Shown here: piece by piece, positions 23,799-35,059 of the stretch
Position numbering within the stretch: the first letter of the stretch is position 1
Layout: every line of letters begins with the position of its first letter
NCBI GenBank assembly: GCA_963555705.1
Contig: OY743169.1
Span: 565,501-629,500 of the forward strand
DNA: 64,000 nt
Reading direction: 5' to 3'
From: Ligustrum vulgare
Lineage: Eukaryota; Streptophyta; Magnoliopsida; Lamiales; Oleaceae
The notes under the pieces: generated by a model
What the model was told of the DNA's origin: nothing
Database searches by the model: none
What the model saw: the letters and a program-made list of their open reading frames with translations, nothing else
Made by a program: the position numbers and the translations under genes

Positions 23799-24567
23799 TG
23801 ATGCGAACCCCTTTGGTGATTAAACCAAAAATTCCCACAACAATAATGGATCAACCCAAGAAAGCTAAAATAAGTAATAAATAGGAAATCTTGACCCAAG
23901 TTTAACCCAACCAAAATTCAAGGATTGACAAACCCTAGTCCAATGGAGAGATTAAGACAAATACCAAGACTTGAGGAATAAATATCAACACATACACAAG
24001 ACAAACTCTCAATATATAAGTTGAAATAAATTCCAATAAAAGTTACAAGAAAAGAAAGGATTTACCTCTCTCAAATGCTCTCAATGGAGTCTTCAATATT
24101 CAACAACAACTAAGCTAGGGTTTGGAAGGCTTCCCAAATATATACAAAAAGTGAAAAATAAGAAGTTTGAGAAATTGCACAAAAAACCCCGTAATTTCAA
24201 TCGGAGAACTTTCGGTCGACCGAAAGTTAGTTTCGGTCGACCGAACTTATTTCGGTCGACCAACTGGTCGACCGAAAGGGCAGTTTCGGTCGTACGTTGG
24301 TCAGCCGAAACTGCCTGCAACTGGGTCTCAAAATTCTGCAGAGTTTCGGTTGACCGAATGGAACTTTCGGTCGACCGAAAGTTCCTGTGGCAATTGACCT
24401 CGATCTTGCTCTCTTCCATGTGGACTTGATTTCGGAGCTTGAAAATGAGTCCCGCCATCGACTCTTGGACCTCTTTAGCCTTGGATCTTGTCATGGGCCC
24501 CACCGGTATTCTGATAGAGGGTTGACCTGTTTGACTTTGACTCGATTGACTCCCTGGATTCTCATCA
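23799..24567 (-). repeat. Element B 3' LTR
   Basis: 769 bp. Lacks 13 bp present in the other LTR near 30450. The gag-pol frame enters this LTR from the right and ends inside it at 24093. Confidence 0.95.
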
Positions 24568-27500
24568 TCCCCTCCCTCTTGAAAAGGATTCGACCTCGAA
24601 TCTTCACCTGCATCAAAAGGGGATAAGTCAGATACGTTAAAAGAAGCCGATACATTGTACTCACCAGGAAGGTCAAGCTTGTAGGCATTGTCATTGATTC
24701 TCTCTAGGATTTGGAAGGGGCCATCACCACGTGATTGTAATTTTGATTTTCTTTGAGCCGGAAACCTCTCCTTCCTCAAATGCAACCACACCCAGTCACC
24801 GGCCTCAAATGTCATTCGTTTCCTACCTTTGTTGGCACTGGAGGCATATTGTTCATTCTTCTTCTCGATTTGGAGTTTGACTTTCTCATGGAGAGATTTT
24901 ACCAACTCCGCCTTTCGCTTCCCATCTAAACTACCTCTTTCATCAATAGGTAGCGGAATCAAATCCAAATGAGTTAAAGGGTTAAAGCCATAAACAATCT
25001 CGAATGGAGAAAAAGAAGTAGTAGAATGAACACTTCGATTATATGCAAATTCAACAAAAGGTAAACACTCTTCCCAATTCTTTAGATTGCCCTTAAGGAC
25101 GGTGCGAAGAAGTTGTGTTAAAGTTCTATTAACCACCTCAGTTTGGCCATCGGTTTGGGGATGACAAGTTGTTGAAAACAAAAGTTTAGTTCCCAATTTC
25201 CCCCACAGGACCTTCCAAAAGTGGCTAAGGAATTTAACATCCCTATCCGACACAATGCTCCTAGGAACCCCATGGAGTCGCACGATTTCCCTAAAGAATA
25301 GGTCGGCTATATGAATAGCATCATCAGTTTTATGACAAGCAAGGAAATGCGCCATTTTACTAAATCTATCTACAACCACGAAGATGGAATCACTGCCTTT
25401 TTTTGACCTAGGCAACCCTAAAATGAAGTCCATAGAAATTTCCGTCCAAGGTTCACTAGGGACAGGTAGGGGTGTATATAATCCATGTGGTTCTACTTTG
25501 GACTTGGCCTTTCTACAAGTTATGCACCTAGAACAAATTCGCCCAACGTCTCTACTCATTTTTGGCCAAAAGAAATGTTCTTGTAAAATTTCAAGGGTTC
25601 TCCTTACCCCAAAGTGACCCATTAATCCCCCGCCATGGGCCTCCCTTACCATCAATTCCCTCAATGAGCAATTTGGCACACAAAGTTTACCTTCTCGAAA
25701 CAAAAACCCCTCATACCTATAAAACTTCCCAAATCCAACCTTCTCACATGATATAAATATACTAGCAAAATCCGCATCATGCGCATACAAGTCCTTAATG
25801 CTCTCAAAACCCAACAATTTAGCACTTAAGGTCGTAATAAGAGCATACCTTCGAGAAAGGGCGTCGGCTACCACATTCTCCTTACCTTGTTTGTATTTGA
25901 TGACATAGGGAAAAGTTTCTACGTACTCCACCCATTTGGCATGCCTCTTGCTCAACTTCCCTTGCCCCTTCAAGTGCTTCAATGACTCATGGTCGGTGTG
26001 GATAACGAACTCTCTAGGCCACAAGTAGTGGTGCCATGTTTCTAACGATCTTACCAACGCATAGAGCTCCTTGTCATAGGTGGGGTAGTTCAGGGCGGCT
26101 CCACTGAGCTTCTCGCTAAAGTAGGCAATCGGCCTTTTCTCCTGCATCAAAACTGCTCCAATACCTGTGCCTGAAGCATCACATTCAATCTCAAAAGTTT
26201 TATCAAAATTAGGCAAGGATAAAACCGGGGCGGTTGTCAATTTGTTCTTTATTTCATTAAAGGCCTTTTCTTGCGCCTCCCCCCATTTAAACCCAACATG
26301 TTTTTTAACAACCTCGGTAAGTGGTGAAGCTAGTGTGCTAAAATCTTTGACAAAACGTCGGTAAAAACTAGCTAACCCATGGAAGCTTCTTACCTCGGTG
26401 ACACTTGTAGGCGTGGGCCATTCCTTAATGGCTTTGATCTTTTCCTCATCAACCTCTATTCCTTTAGTACTAACTACAAATCCAAGGAAGATCACACTCT
26501 CCATGCAAAAATTACACTTGTTGAGGTTAGCATACAATTGTTCTCCTTTCAAAACCACAAGTACACTCCTCAAGTGTTCAATATGCTCATTCAAATTTTT
26601 GCTATAAATCAAAATATCATCGAAGTAAACTACCACAAATTTCCCAATGAATGCACACAAGATATGGTTCATTAATCTCATAAAAGTGCTCGGTGCATTA
26701 GTGAGACCGAAGGGCATAACCAACCACTCATATAAACCATATTTAGTTTTAAAAGCGGTTTTCCATTCATCTCCTTCCCTCATCCTAATTTGATGGTAAC
26801 CACTTCTCAAGTCGATTTTACTAAAAATGCACGAACCATGCAACTCATCTAGCATATCATCTAACCTAGGAATGGGGTGTCGATACTTTACCGTTATGTT
26901 GTTAATGGCTCGGCAATCGACGCACATTCTAAAGGTCCCATCCTTCTTGGGCACTAGTAGCACGGGAACGGCACAAGGACTCATGCTCTCACGAACATAT
27001 CCTTTACTCATCAACTCCTCAACTTGTTTTTGGAGTTCCTTGGTCTCCTCCGGATTGCTTCGGTATGCCGGTCTATTTGGAATGACGGCTCCGGGGATGA
27101 AATCAATTTGATGCTCGATGCCTCTAATGGGTGGAAGCCCACTAGGCATCTCCTCCGGAAAGACATCCTCGAATTCCTGCAACAAAGAAGTAGCTAAAGT
27201 GGGGAGGGAAGTGTGAGGGTCATCAAGTGTAAGGAGGGACTCCTTATAGACCAACAAAAGAATTGAATGATTTTCCTTCAAAGCTCTTTCTACATCACCT
27301 CTACTCGCATAAAAATTCATTTTTTTCTCAATATCCTTTGCTCTCTTTCTTTTTTCTTGCATCCCCTCTTTTCTTTTTTCACTACTTTTTTCCCTTCTTT
27401 TTTTCTCACTTTCGTTTTGCCCCTCACTCAACTCCATCTTTTTTTTTCTTCTTTCTTTTTCCTCCTCCTCCTCCTTCTTGAGTTTCAATTGGTCCTTGTA

Positions 27501-29204
27501 AACTTCTTCCGGACTCAAAGGTAGGAGTGTCACGGGTTTTCCATTCATTTGGAAACTATACCGATTCTTCCTACCATCATGCAATACCCTCCTATCATAT
27601 TGCCATGGTCTCCCCAATAAAATATGTGTAGCTTGCATGGGCACCACATCACAAAGTACTTGATCCTCATAGGTCCCTATGTTGAAAATAAGGAATACTT
27701 GCTTACTTACTTTCAACTCACCATAATCACTCAACCATTGTAACTTATAAGGATTAGGATGTGGCATTAAAGGTAATCCCAACCTTTCAACCATACTAGT
27801 GCTAACTACATTGGTGCAACTCCCCCCATCAATGATGAGACTACACGCTTGGTCCTTCACAAGACACCTAGTATGGAAGATATTCTCCCTTTGCTTAGCC
27901 GCATCATCCACCTTGGCTTGGGTGTTGAGAGACCTAATGGTGACTAAAGACTTGGGTGGACTAACAATTCCCTCCACCTCTTCCTCCTCGTCATCACTAT
28001 CTCCCCTACACGACTTCCCCTCTTCGTCCTCTTCATCTTCCGAGTACCACTCCCCATTTTTGATAATCATCACCCTATTGTTAGGGCACTCTCGAGCATA
28101 ATGCCCCCGTCCTCTACACTTGAAGCATTCTATATCCCGACTCCTAGAAGTAGTAGGAACAACCTTTGGGTTATCCTTGACGAAGCCAACTTCCTTTCCC
28201 TTGGAGGTTTCAATTTTGTCCTTAAGTGGTGCCCTATCAACCTTTTCACTCCCCCACTTAGTCTTCCAATTGGAACTAGGACCTCCCAAGAATTTTTCTT
28301 GCCCCTTTCTTTTAAATTGCTCCTTCTTCTTCAATTGAGCCTCCACTTTAATAGCCATGTGTACCAACTCCTCCATCTCAACATAATGGTGTAATTCAAC
28401 CACATTGGCTATCTCCCTATTCAACCCACTCATAAATCGAGCCATAGTGGCTTCTCTATCCTCCTCTATGTCGGCCCTCATCAAAGCTTTTTCCAACTCC
28501 TTATAATAATCTTCAACACCCTTTGTTCCTTGAGTAAGAGTTTGTAGTCTTTGATAGAGCCCCCTATAGTAGTGACTTGGCACAAATCTTTTTCTCATAA
28601 GGCTCTTCAACTCATCCCAAGTATCCACACTACCCTCGAAATTCCTTCTCCTAGTGAGTAATAAATTATCCCACCAAGCTAAGGCATAGTCGGTAAACTC
28701 CACTACCGCTAACTTAACCTTTTTATCCTCGGAGTACCTATGACATTCAAAAATCAATTCCATTTTCCTTTCCCATTCTAAATAGGCATCCGGATCACTC
28801 TTCCCATGGAAAGAAGGAATTTTCATCTTGATACTTCCAAGGTTACCATCCATTCCATCCCTACCCCTAGGGTTCCTCCCATGACCTCGTCCTACTCCCC
28901 TCACATTCCTTCCTCCTCTATTCCTACCCATGTTCCAATTTTGATCACTACCCCCTTCACTCTCCAATTCATCATCATCAACATCATCATATTCATACTC
29001 ATCTCTAGGCCTTCTCCTATCACCCCTCCTAACATTATCATCCCTTGGAGGTGGAACTTCCCTCCTAGTCTCCAACCTTGCTAATCTACCTTCTAACCTT
29101 CCCCCCATATCCGCCATAGTAACTGTGAGAGCTTGTATCATATCCCTCAACTCTTGAGTTTGTTCATTAGAATCTTTTCCACTCGAAGTATGTGCATGAG
29201 CCAT
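24093..29204 (-). CDS. Element B Gag-Pol polyprotein
   Basis: One open frame of 1703 residues from the ATG at 29204 ([14 protein letters not shown]); the frame also extends nine codons upstream to a GTG, which I reject as start. Rough domains: gag core 150-250; zinc knuckle [15 protein letters not shown] near 358; protease IIDGGSC near 460; RT with [12 protein letters not shown] near 796 and YFDDILIYS near 859; RNase H ([13 protein letters not shown]) near 1008; integrase with HHCC near 1175, then MDFILG, VSDRD and the glutamate in DGQTEV, spaced D-35-E. The protein makes the particle, copies the RNA and integrates the cDNA. No typical chromodomain is seen after [10 protein letters not shown]. 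The last 158 residues are encoded by the 3' LTR and include GPMTRSKAK and repeated RSTE/GRPK words from the palindromes. Confidence 0.93.
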   Translation of the reverse strand: MAHAHTSSGKDSNEQTQELRDMIQALTVTMADMGGRLEGRLARLETRREVPPPRDDNVRRGDRRRPRDEYEYDDVDDDELESEGGSDQNWNMGRNRGGRNVRGVGRGHGRNPRGRDGMDGNLGSIKMKIPSFHGKSDPDAYLEWERKMELIFECHRYSEDKKVKLAVVEFTDYALAWWDNLLLTRRRNFEGSVDTWDELKSLMRKRFVPSHYYRGLYQRLQTLTQGTKGVEDYYKELEKALMRADIEEDREATMARFMSGLNREIANVVELHHYVEMEELVHMAIKVEAQLKKKEQFKRKGQEKFLGGPSSNWKTKWGSEKVDRAPLKDKIETSKGKEVGFVKDNPKVVPTTSRSRDIECFKCRGRGHYARECPNNRVMIIKNGEWYSEDEEDEEGKSCRGDSDDEEEEVEGIVSPPKSLVTIRSLNTQAKVDDAAKQRENIFHTRCLVKDQACSLIIDGGSCTNVVSTSMVERLGLPLMPHPNPYKLQWLSDYGELKVSKQVFLIFNIGTYEDQVLCDVVPMQATHILLGRPWQYDRRVLHDGRKNRYSFQMNGKPVTLLPLSPEEVYKDQLKLKKEEEEEKERRKKKMELSEGQNESEKKRREKSSEKRKEGMQEKRKRAKDIEKKMNFYASRGDVERALKENHSILLLVYKESLLTLDDPHTSLPTLATSLLQEFEDVFPEEMPSGLPPIRGIEHQIDFIPGAVIPNRPAYRSNPEETKELQKQVEELMSKGYVRESMSPCAVPVLLVPKKDGTFRMCVDCRAINNITVKYRHPIPRLDDMLDELHGSCIFSKIDLRSGYHQIRMREGDEWKTAFKTKYGLYEWLVMPFGLTNAPSTFMRLMNHILCAFIGKFVVVYFDDILIYSKNLNEHIEHLRSVLVVLKGEQLYANLNKCNFCMESVIFLGFVVSTKGIEVDEEKIKAIKEWPTPTSVTEVRSFHGLASFYRRFVKDFSTLASPLTEVVKKHVGFKWGEAQEKAFNEIKNKLTTAPVLSLPNFDKTFEIECDASGTGIGAVLMQEKRPIAYFSEKLSGAALNYPTYDKELYALVRSLETWHHYLWPREFVIHTDHESLKHLKGQGKLSKRHAKWVEYVETFPYVIKYKQGKENVVADALSRRYALITTLSAKLLGFESIKDLYAHDADFASIFISCEKVGFGKFYRYEGFLFREGKLCVPNCSLRELMVREAHGGGLMGHFGVRRTLEILQEHFFWPKMSRDVGRICSRCITCRKAKSKVEPHGLYTPLPVPSEPWTEISMDFILGLPRSKKGSDSIFVVVDRFSKMAHFLACHKTDDAIHIADLFFREIVRLHGVPRSIVSDRDVKFLSHFWKVLWGKLGTKLLFSTTCHPQTDGQTEVVNRTLTQLLRTVLKGNLKNWEECLPFVEFAYNRSVHSTTSFSPFEIVYGFNPLTHLDLIPLPIDERGSLDGKRKAELVKSLHEKVKLQIEKKNEQYASSANKGRKRMTFEAGDWVWLHLRKERFPAQRKSKLQSRGDGPFQILERINDNAYKLDLPGEYNVSASFNVSDLSPFDAGEDSRSNPFQEGGDDENPGSQSSQSQTGQPSIRIPVGPMTRSKAKEVQESMAGLIFKLRNQVHMEESKIEVNCHRNFRSTESSIRSTETLQNFETQLQAVSADQRTTETALSVDQLVDRNKFGRPKLTFGRPKVLRLKLRGFLCNFSNFLFFTFCIYLGSLPNPSLVVVEY
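24205..24382. repeat. Palindrome cluster TTTCGGTCGACCGAAA in the B 3' LTR
   Basis: About six copies or variants: perfect 16-mers near 24210 and 24365, near-perfect copies near 24232, 24252 and 24344, and two diverged ones around 24283-24310. Each is centred on GTCGAC. The other LTR carries the same cluster at about 30268-30445. Confidence 0.9.
24568..24582 (-). other. Element B polypurine tract
   Basis: On the minus strand this reads CAAGAGGGAGGGGA directly before the 3' LTR. It lies inside the open gag-pol frame, so the same bases are coding and a priming signal. Confidence 0.8.
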
Positions 29205-29840
29205 GGAGTGTAAGTGTGCAAATGTCCTCACAAATTATGTTCGCTCGTGTTTCACTCAATTAGGCTTTTTTCCTCTAATGAGCTCACCACTCTTGCCTTT
29301 TACCACTCTTCACCTTCTTACTCAAACTTTTCAAGGAACGTAATTCAACTAAATTGAGAATTTAATTCTTGTGTAGCACAAATTCCACAAACAACAAAGG
29401 AAGCAAATGAAGGATTGACACAATAGCAAGTAGAATTTAGTTGCTTGCTATTATACAAGGAAGTAAGGAATTGAACTAGACCAATAAGATTTTCAAGGGT
29501 ATAGTCACAATAACTTGATGTAAGACACAAGGAATTCAATTAGGAATGTGTTTGGTAGTTGAATGTCAAGTTTCAATATGAAAACACTCTTTGAAACATT
29601 TTATCAAACACTTAGGATGCAAGCTTTGAATAGTTTGAAATTTTCAAGTGTTTGCTCAATTGCATCCCCAATAACTTTCAAATTGATGATAACAACAATG
29701 CCCAATATGTAGGAATCATGAAATTTTCATGGGCAACTAATTTTCCCCAATTTTTTTTGTAATTTTCGTTTTTTTTTTTTTTTTTTTTTTAACTATCAAG
29801 AACAACAACAATAAATGCAAAGATAGGATTACCAATTTTA
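29205..29840 (-). other. Element B 5' leader
   Basis: Untranslated region between primer site and gag ATG, AT-rich with a long T run on the plus strand near 29770-29790. It should hold packaging signals, but none can be named from sequence. Confidence 0.6.
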
Positions 29841-29859
29841 GAGCCAAGCTCTGATACCA
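29841..29859 (-). other. Element B primer-binding site (initiator tRNA-Met)
   Basis: On the minus strand this reads TGGTATCAGAGCTTGGCTC, two bases inside the 5' LTR. It is a perfect plant iMet-type site. Confidence 0.92.
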
Positions 29860-29861
29860 AA

Positions 29862-30643
29862 TGATGCGAACCCCTTTGGTGATTAAACCAAAAATTCCCA
29901 CAACAATAATGGATCAACCCAAGAAAGCTAAAATAGGTAATAAATAGGAAATCTTGACCCAAGTTTAACCCAACCAAAATTCAAGGATTGACAAACCCTA
30001 GCCCAATGGAGAGATTAAGACAAATACCAAGACTTGAGTAATAAATATCAACACATACACAAGACAAACTCTCAATATATAAGTTGAAATAAATTCCAAT
30101 AAAAGTTACAAGAAAAGAAAGGATTTACCTCTCTCAAATGCTCTCAATGGAGTCTTCAATATTCAACAACAACTAAGCTAGGGTTTGGAAGGCTTCCCAA
30201 ATATATACAAAAAGTGAAAAATAAGAAGTTTGAGAAATTGCACAAAAAACCCCGTAATTTCAATCGGAGAACTTTCGGTCGACCGAAAGTTAGTTTCGGT
30301 CGACCGAACTTATTTCGGTCGACCAACTGGTCGACCGAAAGGGCAGTTTCGGTCGTACGTTGGTCAGCCGAAACTGCCTGCAGCTGGGTCTCAAAATTCT
30401 GCAGAGTTTCGGTCGACCGAATGGAACTTTCGGTCGACCGAAAGTTCCTGTTCTTCCAAAATTAGGCAATTGACCTCGATCTTGCTCTCTTCCATGTGGA
30501 CTTGATTTCGGAGCTTGAAAATGAGTCCCGCCATCGACTCTTGGACCTCTTTAGCCTTGGATCTTGTCATGGGCCCCACCGGTATTCTGATAGAGGGTTG
30601 ACCTGTTTGACTTTGACTCGATTGACTCCCTGGATTCTCATCA
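29862..30643 (-). repeat. Element B 5' LTR
   Basis: 782 bp. The palindrome cluster is at about 30268-30445. A weak TATA-like ATATATAC at 30200-30207 (minus-strand GTATATAT) may be the core promoter. Confidence 0.95.
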
Positions 30644-30648
30644 GGATC

Positions 30649-31181
30649 ACTCTGTGTAGTTTGAGTCCTTCTGGGCTTATTAGCAATATTCCCGCACCAG
30701 ATCGTCCCTCAGCCGAGGACCCATCAACGAACAATTTTCACTTTCGGCTGTCTTCCGTGTTATCAATCATATTGACCTCCGGTGGATGTGTGAATTCAAC
30801 TATGAAATCCGCCAACGCTTGACCCTTTACATTGGTCCGATGCTCATAATGTAGGTCGAACTGGCTAATTTCAATCGCCCACTTCATTAACCTTCCAGAT
30901 ACATCTGGTTTTTGCAACACCTGTCTCATAGGAAAGTTTGTGAGCACACATATGGAGTGTAACTGAAAGTAGGGACGAAGTTTGCGAGAGGCTATGATCA
31001 ACGAGTGAGCAAGTTTTTCCATATCTGGGTAACGTGTCTCGGCATCCAGCATGACTTTGCTTACATAATATATCGGGAATTGATTCCCATCCTCCTCTCT
31101 GACCAATACCGAGCTAACAGCCTCTTTTGATACAGCTAAATACAAGTAGAGAGGCTCGCCAGTCTTCGGTTTTGACAGCAA
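30649..31181 (-). pseudogene. Element A first RNase H and start of second
   Basis: Encodes the RT-linked RNase H (GEPLYLYLAVSKEAVSSVLV, FPIYYVSKVMLDAETRYPDM) and the connector KGQALADFIVEFTHPPE. The aRNH begins at the left end and is cut by element B. It is in frame with the RT segment to its right across one TAG. Confidence 0.8.
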
Positions 31182-31187
31182 TGGGGG

Positions 31188-32288
31188 CTATCCCAGGAAT
31201 GCTTTTAGGTCGGAAAAAGCCTGCTCACACTCCGGTGTCCATTGAAACCACTTCTCCCCTTTCAAGACCTTAAAGAATGGCAAGCATTTGTCAGTGAATT
31301 TGGATACAAACCGATTCAAGGCCGCAATTCTCCCCGTTAAGCTTTGCACTTCTTTTGGATTTCGAGGTGATTGCATGCTTAACAAAGCATTGATTTTATT
31401 GGGATTAGCTTCGATCCCTCTCTTATTCACCATGAATCCGAGGAATTTTCCCGATGCTACCCCGAAAGCGCACTTCGCTGGGTTGAGCTCCATTTGATAT
31501 TTCCTCAAAACACCGAAGGCCTCTGAAAAATGGAGGATATGATTCGTGGCAACCGTGCTTTTGACCAGCATGTCATCGACATATACCTCCATGATGTTTC
31601 CTAATTGTTCTGAAAACATGCGATTTACCAGCCTTGGGTAGGTAGCTCCAGCATTTTTCAAGTCAAATGGCATAGCCTTGTAATAGTAGAGTCCCCTATC
31701 TGTAATAAACGAAGCATGCTCCTCGTCCGATTCACACATGGGGATTTGATTGTACTCGAAGTAGGCATTCATAAAGCTCAGCAGCTCATGTCCCGCTGTA
31801 GAGTCAACCAACTGATCGATCCGAGGCAATGGGAAACTGTCTTTGTGACATGCCTGGTTTAAATTTGGAAAATCGATACATACCCTTAGCTTCCCATTAT
31901 GTTTTGGTACCAAGACAGGGTTTGATACCCACTTCGGATACTGGGACTTTCTAATAAAGCCATTTTTCAACAACTTCGTAACCTCCTCTTTCAAGGCCTC
32001 ATACTTATCAGAACTCATAGGCCTTCTCTTTTGCCTGTGCCCAGGGCTTCTAGGATCAAGCTGGAGTCTGTGACTGGCCACTTTAGGATCGATCCCAACC
32101 ATGTCATCATGCTTCCATGCGAATACATCGAGGTTCTTAAGTAAGAAGCCTTTCAACTGGTCTTTGTATTCAAGCGGCGAGTCCAATCCAATGTGTAACT
32201 CCTTGATTGGGTCAAGTGGATCTACACCAAAGCATTCCAACTTTTCAGCCGTAATGGAGCAGCTGCTCCCTGCCATTCGTGGGTCCAA
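31188..32288 (-). pseudogene. Element A reverse transcriptase
   Basis: 366 residues of RT and connection domain. The YVDDMLVKS box is intact, but motif A reads SFMNAYFEYNQI, so the catalytic aspartate is asparagine. The frame ends at a TAG (31188-31190) with pol sequence continuing beyond it. It overlaps the gag-protease frame by 67 bp in the -1 frame relative to it. That could be programmed or an indel; no clear slippery heptamer is visible. The enzyme is presumably dead. Confidence 0.85.
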
Positions 32289-34981
32289 TCTGCCAGATCT
32301 TCTTCCGGCGTCATTGAAACATCCTCAATTTCCGAGGGTCCCCCACCTTGTCTTTCAGGGTCCGGAGCGGCTTCTACCATTGCCACATCGTTAATCATGT
32401 TCAAGCTTCGGTCCTGAAACTTTTGGATTGCGTTTGTGTAACAGGCCCGTGATTCAGTTTGACTCCCCCTTACAGTTGCAACACCATGCTCCGTGGGGAA
32501 CTTCATATAAATGTATTTTGTATGCGTTGCAGCTCCCAAGTCAATGAGACCTGGCCTCCCAATTGAGCCATGATAGGAAGAGATTTTGTCAACAATCAAG
32601 AATTCCATAGGGATTTTGGAGAGAGTTGGTACTTGCTCTACTTCAGTCATAAGGGTTATGGATCCTCTGGGGGTTATGTTGTCCCCCATGAATCCATATA
32701 TTGAATCCGGGACTGGAATGCGTGGAGTGCTGATCCCCATTTTATCGAAAGTTACCCCATAAATCACATTTACCGAGGCACCAACATCCACCATCATCCG
32801 TGACAACCCATTCCGGGCCACCACTACCCTGATAACCAATGCATCATTGTGTGGGAAGTGCACTCCAATGGCATCATCTTGGGTAAATGTGATAGATTCT
32901 GTCCGAGACATCCCAACAGGATGTGAATGGATATGGTAATTAACGTTGGCGGGCTGCTTGGCCTCTCTAATATACCTCTTTTGGAAGTTGTTTGTGCTCC
33001 CACCTGGGTGGGGGCCTCCCAGTATTGTATCGATTTCGCGGATAGGAAGGTTAGCTATAGGCATAGGTGGTTCTCGTGTATCTTTAGCATGCACCGAGGC
33101 GGTATCCTGGCCCTTGTTCCTATCTCTCTGACGATTGTCAATCCTCTCTTTAGTCGAGTTCTTCCACGGAGCTCTCCTGTCATCTCGGTTGAACTTCTGG
33201 CCACCGGGTTTTTGAGTTCTCCTTGTGTCGGGGGAGAAGTCACTTCCCCTTCTTCCCTGCGCCTTTTGGTCAGCTAACATGTGGATTTCCCTACAATCTT
33301 CTGTTGCGCGACCGTAATATCTGTGGTAGGCGCAGTAAGCCCCAATCATGGGCTGTTTTCCACTTCGGCTACTTTCCATCCTTCTTTGAGCCGTGAGAGG
33401 ATTCTGGGAAGGGGTGTTGGAGTGCAAGTGGGGGATAGCTTCCGTAATTTCTGCTGCATAGCTAGACCCTGTCCCCGGGAACGGACGCGGCGCTCTACCC
33501 CGGTTTCCGCCGATCCTATCCTTGTTTCCTCCTTTCTTGAGGTTTGCTTCATTGGAATACTCAAGATTGTATCTCCCTTGGGGGTGGTTGTCTCTGGCCC
33601 TAGCCATTTCTTCCGATTCAATCTCCTCCTTCATCAGGTCCACTAGAGCATTGTAATCCCTTGATTTCCTGCTTCGGACATCCCTCCAAAACATGCTCGT
33701 CATGTCTAGCCCCCCTTTCAAAGCGGAAAACATCTCCGCCTCGATGATATTTTCACAGATGTGCATCTCTTTAGTAAACCGATCCAGGTAACTTTTCAAA
33801 GATTTATCCCTTCCTTGCCTTAGATCCTGAAGGTGTTGGAGCGGGAGCTGGCCAGGCTTGGAGGAAACAAAGCCATTTTTAAAGGCCATTTTCAGATCTC
33901 TCCAACTGTGGATGCTACCAGGAGGGAGTTTTTTGTACCAACGTATCGCACTTCTCTCAAGGGTTAAAGCAAAGGCTTTGCATTTCAGTGCCGGAGTGGC
34001 TCCGGCTATTTCCATGTTAGCGCGGTAGTTTAACAGGTGATCATCAGGGTCACCTCGGCCAGAATATTTTGCTATTTCTGGCATTTCGAAGTCGTGAGGC
34101 ACTGAGCACCTAAGGAGGCCCTCCGTGAAGGGACTTATTTCCTCTTCATCATCCAGCTCGTATGAGGGTAGTTCACTGTTCTCGTCATGACTGGAATACA
34201 TTGGGTCATGGTATTGGTCATAAGGTGGTGGAGCGTACTCCTGCCTGTGTGGTAGCAAAACGCGGCCGTAGTTTGGCCTTTCATGGGTCGATAACTCGTT
34301 ACGAGATTTGGTCCGAACTGTTTCAGCTCTCATTTCCTGCCTATTCCTAGGCTCATGCGTGGGGGCCAACCTTTCTGCCCCTGTACCAGGTTGGTCCCTA
34401 TGCATTTGACTCTGCGACAAGGCTCCTTCAGCGCGTCGCTCCCTCCTATTTCTAGGCTCAGCTGCATTGTTCCGACCCCCTTGTCTGCCTCTAAATAACC
34501 CTCCTATTTGGCTGAAGACACTGCCAGATTTCGCGGGTGAAGCCTCCCTGTGTCTAGTTAGGAGTGGGTCTTGTTCTTCGTGTGCTTCATACTCCGGGCC
34601 TTCCTCGTAGAAGGGCTCAGGTTCCACCTCGGCATATGCCTGTGGATCTTGATAATAATATGAGGCAGTGGCCACCTCGGATGGTGAGTAGTGTGGCTGT
34701 GGGTATTGCGGAGGCATCATGGGCTCGTTCACAACATACCCTCTAGCCATGTAGGCATTCATTGCAGCAGTCTGTTCTATCTGCTGCTTCTGCATTTCTA
34801 GCATCTGGGCCGCCATACGAGTTATGTCTCGCAACATGCGGCGATTACGGTGCCGGCGTGGTGGGTTAGGCTGTGCCACTCCCTCATTGGCGTTCTCATG
34901 AAGTTCTTGAGGAACCACCTCCTCGCTGTGCTGGCCATTTCTTCCCCTACGGGGGTTAATATCACTATCGCTTTCGTTCAT
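32222..34981 (-). CDS. Element A Gag-protease polyprotein
   Basis: 919 residues from an ATG at 34981 (MNESDSDINPRRGRNG). A glutamine- and proline-rich N-terminus is followed by a gag core around residues 320-430 (SAIRWYKKLPPGSIHSWRDL, SLKSYLDRFTKEMHICENI), a basic linker and a retropepsin-like domain near 730-830 (NGLSRMMVDVGASVNVIYG, EFLIVDKISSYHGSIGRPGL). The active-site triad reads D-V-G instead of the usual D-S/T-G, which may weaken it. The frame is open, though downstream pol is broken, so Gag could still be made if the LTR is transcribed. Confidence 0.85.
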   Translation of the reverse strand: MNESDSDINPRRGRNGQHSEEVVPQELHENANEGVAQPNPPRRHRNRRMLRDITRMAAQMLEMQKQQIEQTAAMNAYMARGYVVNEPMMPPQYPQPHYSPSEVATASYYYQDPQAYAEVEPEPFYEEGPEYEAHEEQDPLLTRHREASPAKSGSVFSQIGGLFRGRQGGRNNAAEPRNRRERRAEGALSQSQMHRDQPGTGAERLAPTHEPRNRQEMRAETVRTKSRNELSTHERPNYGRVLLPHRQEYAPPPYDQYHDPMYSSHDENSELPSYELDDEEEISPFTEGLLRCSVPHDFEMPEIAKYSGRGDPDDHLLNYRANMEIAGATPALKCKAFALTLERSAIRWYKKLPPGSIHSWRDLKMAFKNGFVSSKPGQLPLQHLQDLRQGRDKSLKSYLDRFTKEMHICENIIEAEMFSALKGGLDMTSMFWRDVRSRKSRDYNALVDLMKEEIESEEMARARDNHPQGRYNLEYSNEANLKKGGNKDRIGGNRGRAPRPFPGTGSSYAAEITEAIPHLHSNTPSQNPLTAQRRMESSRSGKQPMIGAYCAYHRYYGRATEDCREIHMLADQKAQGRRGSDFSPDTRRTQKPGGQKFNRDDRRAPWKNSTKERIDNRQRDRNKGQDTASVHAKDTREPPMPIANLPIREIDTILGGPHPGGSTNNFQKRYIREAKQPANVNYHIHSHPVGMSRTESITFTQDDAIGVHFPHNDALVIRVVVARNGLSRMMVDVGASVNVIYGVTFDKMGISTPRIPVPDSIYGFMGDNITPRGSITLMTEVEQVPTLSKIPMEFLIVDKISSYHGSIGRPGLIDLGAATHTKYIYMKFPTEHGVATVRGSQTESRACYTNAIQKFQDRSLNMINDVAMVEAAPDPERQGGGPSEIEDVSMTPEEDLADWTHEWQGAAAPLRLKSWNALV

Positions 34982-35059
34982 GTTCAGAGAAATTTCTTTG
35001 GATTTAGTTTATCTTTCAAGGATAAATGGACTTTTATCTCAATGCTCCGAGCCTTTTTC

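Larger units (their letters stand above)
23799..30643 (-). mobile_element. Element B: young, apparently intact Ty3/gypsy retrotransposon
   Basis: LTRs of 769 and 782 bp start TGATGCGAACCCC and end GATTCTCATCA. The GGATC duplication is perfect (23794-23798 and 30644-30648), and the interrupted element A sequence joins cleanly across it. By eye the LTRs differ by about five substitutions plus one 13-bp indel, which indicates recent insertion. The initiator-Met primer site, polypurine tract and a 1703-residue gag-pol frame with all catalytic residues are present. It is the best candidate for an active element here. Confidence 0.95.

Noticed and set aside
24151..24429. Plus-strand frame rich in RST and GRPK words
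   Set aside because: Translation of the palindromes on the opposite strand; no start context or conservation.
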